Source: Firmicutes bacterium ADurb.Bin153
Lineage (GTDB): Bacteria > Bacillota > DTU025 > MWDF01
Assembly (NCBI GenBank): GCA_002070415.1
Contig: MWDF01000011.1
Location: forward strand, 1 to 61,591
Length of the DNA: 61,591 nucleotides
Reading direction: 5' to 3'
Shown: positions 54,585 to 61,591 of the stretch, piece by piece
How the letters are laid out: every line of letters starts with the position of its first letter
Position numbering within the stretch: position 1 is the stretch's first letter
The notes under the pieces: generated by a model
The model's database searches: none
The model's input: the letters and a program-made list of their open reading frames with translations, nothing else
Told to the model about the DNA's origin: nothing
Program-made: the position numbers and the translations under genes

Positions 54585-54922
54585 GTGCCCACCCTTCCGT
54601 CAACGCTATTGAAATCGCCTGCTTCAATCGTTAGCACATCATGACGTCACTTGGAAGAGCATCTACACCATGATGATACATTTTTCCCGCCTAAAACGCC
54701 CATGACACGGTCGTCATAAACGCGCAGCTTGACAGGCGGAATAATTAATAATAGGCTGGTGTTGCTGCGGGAATGCGAGGAGCGCGGTGACGCCTCCTGC
54801 GCCGTCAACGTAGTACCCACCATTATAGGCCGGTCCAGTCCGCCGACGGGGTGGCCCGCGCGGCTTCCGACCGGCTTGACGGCACCGGCAACTGAGTAAA
54901 TCCGGAAAGCGAGGAGCATGCA
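54585..54922. other. long divergent intergenic region
   Basis: 338 bases between the methyltransferase (minus) and the C45 hydrolase (plus), with no gene. It holds the TTGACA promoter at 54727-54755 and then a GC-rich leader of about 160 bases that can form several hairpins. One pairs GCCGGTC near 54839 with GACCGGC near 54869; another pairs GAGG with CCTC near 54778-54799. No known riboswitch class matches by eye. Confidence 0.55.
54727..54755 (+). promoter_or_regulatory. promoter of the C45 hydrolase gene
   Basis: A perfect TTGACA at 54727-54732 and TAGGCT at 54750-54755 with a 17-base spacer. Transcription would start near 54762, giving a leader of about 160 bases. Confidence 0.6.
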
Positions 54923-56164
54923 GTGGATTTTCGTAGAGCTTGCCGAGCACAGGTGACCAGCATCGTAATCATCGCGCTCATGCTGGCTATATCGAGCGTA
55001 AGCATAGGTTCAAGCCGCGGAGAAGCGCAGCAGGGGCTTAGGCAGGTCAGGAGCTTCGAGGGCGGAAATGCGTACAGGACCGGGGACGATATCTACTGGG
55101 TCCTTGAGCTGGGCGGGTCCTGGCTTCAGATGGGACGCCAGTACGGCGGGTTGGTTAAAGAGGAGCTGAGGCGCTTCCATGACGAGATAGCCGAGGACCT
55201 GACAGCCCGCGGCATGGGGTACGACGCGCAGCTTGCCAACGCAAAGGAGCTTGACGCCGCCTTCGGCGCGCACATAGGAGACCTCGTAAAAGGCATATCG
55301 GAGACGTCCGGCCTCAGCGAGGAGGAGGTCCGCGTCCTGAACGCGGGCATGTGCAACCTGTCCATGATGGCGATGCAAGTCGAGATGCCGGGTTCTTGCA
55401 GCGGCATAGCTGCCTGGGGCCCTTATACTCCCGACGGTTCGCTGGTGTTCGGCAGGAACTGGGACATCGACAGGAAGAGCATGGCAGGGTACATGGAATA
55501 CCTTTCGGTCGTGGCCTTCAACCCCGAAAAGGGGAACAGCTTCGCCAACGTCCACCCGCTCGGTAACCTCTACCTTGAGACCGGGATTAACGACAAGGGC
55601 GTCTTCATCGAGCTGAACAACGGGATGGCGTCCGATCCGGGCTACGTCATAGGGCTGGAGGATACCGTATCGGTGCTGGTATCGGCCCTCAACGAGTGCG
55701 GTACGGTGGAAGAGGCGGTAGATTACCTTGTGAGCCGGCCCGCGGACATGTCGTACATCATCCAGGTGGCTGACGAGGACGTGTGCATGTCTGTCGAGAG
55801 GGCCACGTTCGGGTCGCGCATAAGGGCATGCGAACAGGAGGGCGTCATTGCCGCCTACAACAACTTCATACCTCCCTATCCCGAGGAATGGGCGGGCAAG
55901 GTGGCGGATCCACCGGCGAGGGAGGAAGATCCAAGGTATGAGAACCTCATCGGACTTGCGAATTCAGACCGTTTCTTCGGGAAGCTGGACGTAGAGGGCA
56001 TGAAGGAGCTGATGGGCATCGGGGTGGGGGAAGGCGGGGCGGTGCACGCAGGAACCGTATTGCAGGTGGTTGCCTCACTCGGGCAGATGTCGCTTTGGAT
56101 CAGGGGCCTGGATCATTCGGATTGGCAGGAAGTACGGCTTGAAGGGCTGTTCGGCAGGCGGTAA
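54923..56164 (+). CDS. secreted C45-type autoproteolytic acyltransferase/hydrolase
   Basis: A 413-residue protein with a signal peptide (VTSIVIIALMLAISSVSIGSSRGEA). The catalytic domain is of the C45/IAT family of N-terminal nucleophile hydrolases. The expected cleavage site is before Cys in MPGSCSGIAAWGPYTPDGSLVFGRNWDIDRKS. ETGINDKGVFIELNNG and the IAAYNN segment are typical. Relatives hydrolyse or transfer acyl groups on beta-lactams or peptides; phospholipase-B-like members exist too. The GTG at 54923 has GAGGAG upstream. The substrate is unknown. Confidence 0.85.
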   Translation: MDFRRACRAQVTSIVIIALMLAISSVSIGSSRGEAQQGLRQVRSFEGGNAYRTGDDIYWVLELGGSWLQMGRQYGGLVKEELRRFHDEIAEDLTARGMGYDAQLANAKELDAAFGAHIGDLVKGISETSGLSEEEVRVLNAGMCNLSMMAMQVEMPGSCSGIAAWGPYTPDGSLVFGRNWDIDRKSMAGYMEYLSVVAFNPEKGNSFANVHPLGNLYLETGINDKGVFIELNNGMASDPGYVIGLEDTVSVLVSALNECGTVEEAVDYLVSRPADMSYIIQVADEDVCMSVERATFGSRIRACEQEGVIAAYNNFIPPYPEEWAGKVADPPAREEDPRYENLIGLANSDRFFGKLDVEGMKELMGIGVGEGGAVHAGTVLQVVASLGQMSLWIRGLDHSDWQEVRLEGLFGRR

Positions 56165-56240
56165 GGCCGCACGCCCGGCCGGGTCACGCATCGCTCGCGC
56201 CGCGGCGTCCGCAAGATAGCTGTGCCGAATCCTCGGATTA

Positions 56241-56272
56241 AAAGGGGACATCCTGTGCCGGGTGTCCCCTTT
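56241..56272 (+). terminator. rho-independent terminator
   Basis: AAAGGGGACA (56241-56250) pairs with TGTCCCCTTT (56263-56272), with an inner CATCC/GGGTG extension: a long stem about 75 bases after the C45 gene. Confidence 0.75.
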
Positions 56273-56354
56273 ACAGTTTCCGATAGTCAAAACGCTAGGA
56301 ACCTATCCCGAATATCACTGATAACTTAAAGAGGGAGGCCCTCTTCGCGAAAAG

Positions 56355-57209
56355 CTACAGGTCCAGGAACATCTCGTGCTGGTTTACGAACGGACCGGCC
56401 CCGATGCTCCTAAGGAAGCTCAAGGCCGAGGCACACCTGCTATCGACGTTTATTACCTTGATCCTTCCGCTGCTCGTGCTTTCGGCAAGATGGGCCATGA
56501 TGCAACTTCCAACGCCCTTGCCCCGGTGACGCCTGTCGACAGCTATCTGCGGGACGTCCCCGGTCTGCCTGTCGATTAGGCCGTAGCCGGCTATTGCGTC
56601 GCCGATCCTGACCGAAGCGTACGCGAACCTGCCGGGGACCGACAATATCGAATCCGTCGAATTCTGCCATGAAGGCTCAAAGTCCCGGAAACGCCCCAAC
56701 TCGCTCCATGCAAGCTCATCGGCCGGGTCGAAGGGCAATACCTCATATCCTGATGTCCGGGCCGGCCCAGGACCGTTAAGCACGAAGCACTCGAAATCCC
56801 TTATGACACGGAAACCCTGCTTGATGTAGAGCTCGTAAGCCGAGGTATTGGATTTGATTACCTCCAACAGGCACCTTTCGACCCCCATGCCCTTCAGAAC
56901 CTGCTTAACGTGCTCGAACATGCCGCTCGTCACGCCCTGCCTCCTGTGGGACTGCACGACGGCGGTGCCGGTGTCGTATGCGGTGAGCCTTCCGTCAAGC
57001 CGCCTTACGCCGTTAAGGAAGAAACCGACGAGCGCGCCGTCCTTCACGGCACCGACGGATGCTTCCGGTACGTATCCGTTCCTCCTGAGGAATTGCTCGA
57101 ACATCAAGAGCGGCATCTCCGTGCTGACCTGGTAGTCGGAGAAGGCGTCCGTGAAGGCCTTGTGCAAGTCCGGAAGGCTTATCTTGTCAAGTGTCACGTA
57201 TGTATACAT
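56355..57209 (-). CDS. tandem GNAT acetyltransferase
   Basis: A 284-residue protein with two GNAT modules. The N-terminal one has the acetyl-CoA loop RRQGVTSGMFEHVKQVLKGMGVERCLLEVIKSNTSAYELYIKQGFRVIRDF. The C-terminal one has DRRHRGKGVGSCIMAHLAE and INVDSRCASALSFLRSIGAGPFVNQHEMFL. Two-domain GNATs usually keep one active half and one that shapes the dimer. The substrate is unknown. It is an isolated gene. Confidence 0.88.
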   Translation of the reverse strand: MYTYVTLDKISLPDLHKAFTDAFSDYQVSTEMPLLMFEQFLRRNGYVPEASVGAVKDGALVGFFLNGVRRLDGRLTAYDTGTAVVQSHRRQGVTSGMFEHVKQVLKGMGVERCLLEVIKSNTSAYELYIKQGFRVIRDFECFVLNGPGPARTSGYEVLPFDPADELAWSELGRFRDFEPSWQNSTDSILSVPGRFAYASVRIGDAIAGYGLIDRQTGDVPQIAVDRRHRGKGVGSCIMAHLAESTSSGRIKVINVDSRCASALSFLRSIGAGPFVNQHEMFLDL

Positions 57210-57363
57210 TCACGCACGTTCCCCTTTGCTGATCTTGGGACAGGGAGCAGGCCCATAGTGAAAGACGAAACCTATTCTGCCGATCTCTTGCGAAGGCCGC
57301 AATCGCCGCGTGGGCGTACCGCTACCGCATGATAAGGAGCTTCGCAAGGTCGGCCCTTCGAAC

Positions 57364-57996
57364 CTAGGCTTTCATGGCCTTCATCGAACCGAACCCGTTG
57401 AACAGATAGATGCCCAGCACCGCATTGAAGCCCGTGGCGGCGAACACGCTGAAGCGCTCTAAGATGACGAAGTGCTCTCGCGCAGCCACGTTCGTCCCGA
57501 CCACGCCGATGAACATCAAGGCGAGGGCGGCACTCGCCCATATGGCGAGCGATTTGTACTGGCCCGTACGATACCCGCCGATCATGATGAGTACCAGAGA
57601 GGCTATCAAGAGCAGGACCACAAGCACCGTGACGACGTACATGTGCATGAAATCCTGGAACGTACCGGCGAAACCGCTGCTGGATAGCGGGAATAGGGTA
57701 TAGTCCACGTTCGAGACCCAGTTCATCAAGGCGAAGATGTAAATCCCGGACCTTATGGTCCCGTTCAGCCTGCCTTGTTCGAAAACGCACGCCATCAACA
57801 CGGAGACCAGGCCGCAATTGCCATATAGGCAGCTAAGCTTCCCCCAAAGGACCTTCGATGGGGCATCGGCCGCGCTGAGGTCGCTGACCGCCTGCCTCAT
57901 CCAGTCATATCCCGGGTACGCCATAGGCGCGTACATCACCGCGACCGTGTAGGACAGAAGGCTCACGATACCCAACAGTCCAAGCACAGTGACCAA
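57364..57996 (-). CDS. DUF998 membrane protein
   Basis: A 210-residue protein with six predicted membrane helices and the DUF998 pattern (PGYDWMRQAVSDLSAADAPSK near the N-terminus; NWVSNVDYTLFPLSSSGFAGTFQDFMHMYVVTVLVV in the middle). The function of the family is unknown. AGGAGG lies just upstream of the TTG at 57996; the exact start is uncertain. Confidence 0.8.
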   Translation of the reverse strand: MVTVLGLLGIVSLLSYTVAVMYAPMAYPGYDWMRQAVSDLSAADAPSKVLWGKLSCLYGNCGLVSVLMACVFEQGRLNGTIRSGIYIFALMNWVSNVDYTLFPLSSSGFAGTFQDFMHMYVVTVLVVLLLIASLVLIMIGGYRTGQYKSLAIWASAALALMFIGVVGTNVAAREHFVILERFSVFAATGFNAVLGIYLFNGFGSMKAMKA

Positions 57997-58076
57997 ATTC
58001 CTCCTAAAGGAACCGTCCTCCTTCCGATCGCCGTGCTAGTGAGCAGACTGCAAGCGTGCCTCACTCCCGCAGATAC

Positions 58077-58110
58077 AAGGAAGCGGCCTACAGCCACCGT
58101 ATGCTTCCTT
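58077..58110 (-). terminator. hairpin after the CPBP gene
   Basis: AAGGAAGC (58077-58084) pairs with GCTTCCTT (58103-58110), between DUF998 and the CPBP gene, which both run on the minus strand. Confidence 0.5.
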
Positions 58111-58198
58111 CGCGCAGGCGGGTCCGTGCTCATCTGAATACGGCCGAACCTAACAGGCTGCCGCAAACTGAATGTAAAACCTACTTGTGTAAAAGGCC

Positions 58199-59029
58199 CT
58201 ACGTCCTCTCATAAGCCGCTTCTCTTACGAGCCTTCCGGACTTGACCTTATGCCACAGCAGGAAGCCCAATGCCATCATGAAATAGAATGCGGCATACCA
58301 CGGCATGAGGTCCGCTCTGGAGCCTCTAAACGATTCTCCCGGGAGGTTGAGCATGAAATGTATCCATACCGGGACGAACAGGTTCTTGCAATGGTAGTAG
58401 GCGATACCGATCACGAAACCTACGGAGGTGATGCTGATTGAAAAGAAGACTATGTACCTTACCAGCTCCATACCACTGTACCCAGTGCCTATGAACCAGA
58501 TGGGGGCGTGCCAGAAAGCCCAGATCAAGCTCACGATCAGGGAGCCTTTCACGACACCGACCCTTTTTTCGACGGCCCGCTGCAGGTACGCTCTCCAGCC
58601 GGTCTCCTCCCCAGCGGGACCTTGTATGAAGATGAAGAAAAGCGTGGATGGCAGCGTTGCGAAGGATAAGTTGAGCAGGTCTGGGAATCGGACACTATTC
58701 TGCAAGGACACGATGTAGACGCATGCCAAATAGATGAACAGCTGGATGGCGGTCGTCGAAACCAGAAGGCCGATATCCAGCCTGGCAGCGAAGGCCTCCT
58801 TGTAGAAATCCTTTATCGTTCTTCCCGGACAAAGCCATTTGAACATCAGAAGGAACACATATGTGGGAGTCCACGCCGTCACGACTATGAGCCACTTCAT
58901 GACAACGGGCGTCCCGTGCAACAGAATCGTGGCTATCGCTCCGAATACGAAAAGCAGCAGGCCGAACGCCAAGTATGAGTAGACAACGTATCGCCAGGTG
59001 TAATCCTTCGCCTTTGCGGTTCCGACCAT
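58199..59029 (-). CDS. CPBP-family intramembrane metalloprotease
   Basis: A 276-residue membrane protein of the CPBP/Abi family with about eight helices. The motifs are EETGWRAYLQRAVEKR (motif 1, EExxxR), FWHAPIWF (motif 2, His) and VPVWIHFMLNLPG (motif 4, HxxxN). These proteases process prenylated or lipid-linked peptides or act in bacteriocin immunity. GGGAG precedes the ATG. It is the last GC-rich gene before the AT-rich region. Confidence 0.87.
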   Translation of the reverse strand: MVGTAKAKDYTWRYVVYSYLAFGLLLFVFGAIATILLHGTPVVMKWLIVVTAWTPTYVFLLMFKWLCPGRTIKDFYKEAFAARLDIGLLVSTTAIQLFIYLACVYIVSLQNSVRFPDLLNLSFATLPSTLFFIFIQGPAGEETGWRAYLQRAVEKRVGVVKGSLIVSLIWAFWHAPIWFIGTGYSGMELVRYIVFFSISITSVGFVIGIAYYHCKNLFVPVWIHFMLNLPGESFRGSRADLMPWYAAFYFMMALGFLLWHKVKSGRLVREAAYERT

Positions 59030-59672
59030 TATAACAGTCTCCCTTCGGATAATTAGAGCATCATACGCAAACCTTCAAATGCTGAGGTGAATTGCCTTAA
59101 GGCGAACACCTTTCATTGGCAGCGATATAGCGGTTTATTCATTTTGGTGTGCGGTCCTCTGGCTTCAAGTAAAAGTATTTGTCGATGAGCTCCCAGCACT
59201 AAACATGAAAACGGGAGCAATGTTGCCGCATAATGAGCTATTCAATACATAGACGGATTATCCTGCGGTAGCACGCAGTACTTGCACATATTTACTTTCT
59301 ATCTGCGCATTTTCGCCATCAGAGCTGATAACTACGGATAACATGGTATGTCTTCGTCCTACCTCTTGATTTGCTGCGGACAAAGGAATGAGATTAGTGG
59401 CGCAATGATTTCGACTTATCATGAAAGGCCGTAGTCAATGCCTTACGAGCCGTAGGTCATTGGTGCAAATAAGCTGCAATTATGGCTCTCGGAGCCGGTT
59501 AATCAGCACTAAATTCAGAATCAATCATGATTCACGGGGAAGTAACGCTGTAGCACTTTACAGATAATTGATGGTTATTTCTTTACAGTTTAGTTGAGCC
59601 ATGATTCCATAAGATATGAGGGCAATAGGTTTTGCATGACCAGAATTGACATTGTTGAAAATGGGTAGTGAT
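59030..59672. other. AT-rich region without genes
   Basis: About 640 bases with lower GC and no frame of recognisable content on either strand. No terminal repeats or transposase remnants were found by eye. It separates the GC-rich chromosome from the decayed S66 peptidase. Confidence 0.6.
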
Positions 59673-60460
59673 TCAATCTTTTCTTCGAATGAAACAACTT
59701 GCTTTCATGGCCGATTTGTATTTCTCGTAATAGGTTTCATCTTGAGGCTTTCTGACGATGACGCCATTGATGACCTTCAAAAAATCTCGAGCTGCGAGAT
59801 TCCTGAGAGTCCACTTGATAGATTCATGAGAAGGTTTATCCTCACTAGTTTCGACGAAGAGTATCGCCCCATTCCATTCCTCAAGCGAAGGTCATATCTC
59901 CGTCCCGTTTGCCATTAAGAATACGTCAAAGCATCCACCTAGCAGATGCCTTTTTACGCATCCACTCCCATGTATGATTTCGTAGCTAGCCACGCCCGTC
60001 TTCTTTCATATTGCACAGTATGCACGTGTTCTTCTCATCCCACGAAATATGATCGTCCGACCATTCGGGGTTCGGGATTAACGAATAATCCGCTGATTCG
60101 CTGAACAATATATCTTTAACAGCCAACTTTGGATAGTCAGACAATTCTACGTATTCGCCGAATTCGCACATGATTGTTGGGCTATAAAAAGAAATGGATC
60201 CAGCTCTATACACCATTAAATGATTGATTATGCTCTCCGAATATCCCATGAACATCTTTGGATTGTTTCTAGTGACAATAGAATCAACATACGGCAACGT
60301 TCGTATAGTATCGTCTCCGGCTATAGAACTAGAAATTGCAGAGATCGACTTAAGCATTTATCATATTCTCCACCCGTATATCCTTCTAGGGCTGAAATCA
60401 TTGTGCTTTAAAGCATAGTATCCAACAAAAACCCCCAGTTCATTGCCATAAAAACTTACC
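59673..60460 (-). pseudogene. decayed S66 peptidase (LD-carboxypeptidase/MccF-like)
   Basis: Three pieces of one S66 protein lie in order on the minus strand. An N-terminal scrap runs from 60460 to about 60358 (NELGVFVGYYALKHNDF). An open middle runs from 60357 to 59986 (SIAGDDTIRTLPYVDSIVTRNNPKMFMGYSES..., including the strand before the nucleophile elbow and AGSISFYSPTI). The C-terminus runs from about 60000 to 59673 (GCVKRHLLGGCFDVFLMANGTEI, a stop in place of Trp, then PSLEEWNGAILFVETSEDKPS...). At least two frameshifts and the TGA inactivate it. MccF-type S66 enzymes give immunity to microcin C-like compounds by cutting the peptide-nucleotide bond. Confidence 0.8.
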
Positions 60461-60488
60461 TGGACTTTTCCAATTTGCTAATAAGTCA

Positions 60489-61247
60489 TCATTTTTCCTT
60501 TTCATCTATATACTTGGCAGTCATCTTGCTCATGAACTTTCCCATCTTTATAGGAAACAGGTAGCACAATAATGTCTGTATTTTCTGCCCAAAGCTATTG
60601 CATATAATGAAAGACTTCTTGTTTATATGTTTTGCTAGTCCAACCCCAACTTTTTCCGGGGAGGCCATAAATTCTTTGGGAACAGGCAGAGGTTCAGCTG
60701 ATTTGGTCCTAGTAAGAGGCGGATGAATAATATGAAAACTAATACCGTAATTCTGGTATTCGATGTTAAGACACTTAGCGAGTGCTTCAACTGCACCTTT
60801 ACTTGAGGCATAAGGACTAATGTTAACAAAACCGGTAACACCAACACCAGAACTTGTGAAAATGACTTTACCTTTCTTCTGACTTTTCATATACGGCAAA
60901 ACTGCTTGGGATAAATGAAGAGCACCAAAGTAATTGACATCCATCACATCTTGATACGTTTTTTCCTTTGTTTGCTCCATACTCTCAAATGTACACAAGC
61001 AAGCATTATGTATAGCGCAATCAATGCTTCCGTACTTCTTGATACTTTCTCTTGCGCAAGCTTCCACTTGCTTAAAGTCTCGGACATCACAAGCCATCGA
61101 AAGAAGAGTGTTATATTTTTGGCACAAGCTACTGAGAGTATCGGTTTGTAAATCCAAAACGGTTACATTATAACTTTCCGATAAAAGCTGCTTAACAAGG
61201 TAATAGCCAATACCATTTGCCCCCCCTGTGATTACAATATTTTTCAT
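60489..61247 (-). CDS. short-chain dehydrogenase/reductase
   Basis: A 252-residue classical SDR. It has the cofactor motif TGGANGIG, DVRDF, a modified NNAG region (HNACLCTF), the catalytic Ser in FTSSGVGVTG and YASSK. The gene is clearly AT-richer than its neighbours (many AAA, TTT and ATT codons, few AGG/ATA), which suggests recent transfer. The C-terminal segment (QTLLCYLFPIKMGKFMSKMTAKYIDEKEK) resembles 3-ketodihydrosphingosine-reductase-like SDRs. The substrate is unknown. Confidence 0.88.
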   Translation of the reverse strand: MKNIVITGGANGIGYYLVKQLLSESYNVTVLDLQTDTLSSLCQKYNTLLSMACDVRDFKQVEACARESIKKYGSIDCAIHNACLCTFESMEQTKEKTYQDVMDVNYFGALHLSQAVLPYMKSQKKGKVIFTSSGVGVTGFVNISPYASSKGAVEALAKCLNIEYQNYGISFHIIHPPLTRTKSAEPLPVPKEFMASPEKVGVGLAKHINKKSFIICNSFGQKIQTLLCYLFPIKMGKFMSKMTAKYIDEKEK

Positions 61248-61421
61248 ATGAAACGCTTTCCTCCTTATGTGAAATCCAATCGCTCATTATATTGCTCTTG
61301 AGATCTCTGTTTATAGCTCTCAGCAAATGCCGATTCTATGTCAACATGCAACCTGAGCTTTAACTATCAAATGCTACCGTTATCAACTTGTTTCCGTAAA
61401 GTGAAAAACACATTTTCGCTC

Positions 61422-61440
61422 TATGGGTTTTACACCCATA
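61422..61440 (-). terminator. hairpin downstream of the methyltransferase end
   Basis: TATGGGT (61422-61428) pairs with ACCCATA (61434-61440), about 40 bases past the stop of the partial gene on the minus strand, with a short T-run (TGTTTTTCAC) further on. Weak. Confidence 0.4.
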
Positions 61441-61479
61441 TACGCTAAAATCCTTGATATATTGGGCTTTTTTATTTGC

Positions 61480-61591
61480 TCACTCTTTTGCACGCGACAT
61501 AAGCACCGCAGTCTCGACATGTGAAGTGTGGGGGAACATGTCAACAGGCTGCACGACCCTTACTCCATAACCTCCCTTAACTAGGAGAGCG
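61480..61591 (-). CDS. 23S rRNA (uracil-5-)-methyltransferase RlmD/TrmA family, C-terminal end (partial)
   Basis: Only the last 36 residues are inside the window: GGYGVRVVQPVDMFPHTSHVETAVLMSRAKE. VQPVDMFPHTxHVE is the universal C-terminal motif of the TrmA/RlmD/RlmCD family, which methylates U747/U1939 of 23S rRNA (or U54 of tRNA) with SAM. The start lies beyond base 61591. The base composition is intermediate, closer to the main chromosome than the SDR gene. Confidence 0.88.
   Translation of the reverse strand, partial: ALLVKGGYGVRVVQPVDMFPHTSHVETAVLMSRAKE

Noticed and set aside
54762..54922. Known riboswitch (c-di-GMP, THF, cobalamin, fluoride, ZTP) in the C45 leader
   Set aside because: None of the conserved cores of these classes could be found by eye; only generic hairpins are seen.
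59646..59918. Plus-strand 90-codon frame in the AT-rich region
   Set aside because: It is antisense to the recognisable S66 pseudogene fragment and has no content of its own.

Overview
The window is a chromosomal segment from a bacterium with high GC content and very frequent AGG (Arg) and ATA (Ile) codons. It uses many TTG and GTG starts with strong AGGAGG-type ribosome binding sites. The gene order yajC - HD protein - recJ - relA - dtd - MBL hydrolase - hisS ... rarA, a PyrR-type attenuator in front of the pyr operon, a BusR-like regulator and a DUF5317 protein all point to a Gram-positive-type, Clostridia-like anaerobe (Bacillota or a close relative). I cannot name a genus. No rRNA, tRNA, CRISPR array or intact mobile element was seen.

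Layout. (1) 1-10,513: a housekeeping block on the plus strand: yajC, a secreted protein, an HD phosphohydrolase, a YgjP-type metallopeptidase, recJ, rel, dtd, an MBL hydrolase, a SurA/TPR membrane-anchored protein and hisS. (2) 10,533-20,232: a complete UMP biosynthesis operon, pyrB-pyrC-carA-carB-pyrK-pyrD-pyrF-pyrE. Its genes mostly overlap, and it is preceded by a textbook promoter and a PyrR-responsive attenuator. (3) 20,335-22,132: a long hairpin RNA that fits 6S RNA in shape and position, followed by rarA with an extra C-terminal domain. (4) 22,134-30,000: mostly minus-strand genes, including DUF5317 and HD-GYP membrane proteins, a tiny AgrD-like peptide, a nitroreductase, a TPR-GGDEF protein, guanine deaminase and an AAC(3)-type acetyltransferase, plus a plus-strand trans-sulfuration PLP enzyme. 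(5) 30,189-41,392: a DsrE-like protein, an archaeal-type ornithine cyclodeaminase, a Na/Pi cotransporter, a reductase/epimerase, a Crp regulator divergent from a cupin, a glycine-betaine-type ABC transporter (proX-proW-proV) downstream of a BusR-like regulator with a candidate operator, and an FMN-binding protein coupled to a kinase-like protein. (6) 41,695-44,599: a TetR-ABC exporter operon with a perfect 30-bp palindromic operator. (7) 44,768-49,033: an abg-type operon (two M20 amidohydrolases and AbgT). (8) 49,110-59,029: an accessory stretch with MBL, GNAT, a degenerate GIY-YIG-like protein, a five-gene cluster built around two alpha/alpha-toroid proteins plus an ICMT-like methyltransferase, a C45 acyltransferase/hydrolase, a double GNAT, DUF998 and CPBP. 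(9) 59,030-61,591: an AT-richer region with a decayed S66 peptidase, a low-GC short-chain dehydrogenase, and the C-terminal end of an RlmD/TrmA-type 23S rRNA methyltransferase cut by the window edge.

How the parts work together. The pyr operon makes UMP from glutamine, bicarbonate, aspartate and PRPP and is probably shut down by PyrR-UMP. The proXWV/BusR unit is an osmolyte uptake system probably repressed in response to c-di-AMP. The abg-like unit imports and hydrolyses amidated amino acids or p-aminobenzoyl-glutamate-type compounds. The regions most likely to hold undescribed biology are the toroid/methyltransferase cluster (51,057-54,584), the 6S-like RNA joined to rarA, and the extra domain on RarA.
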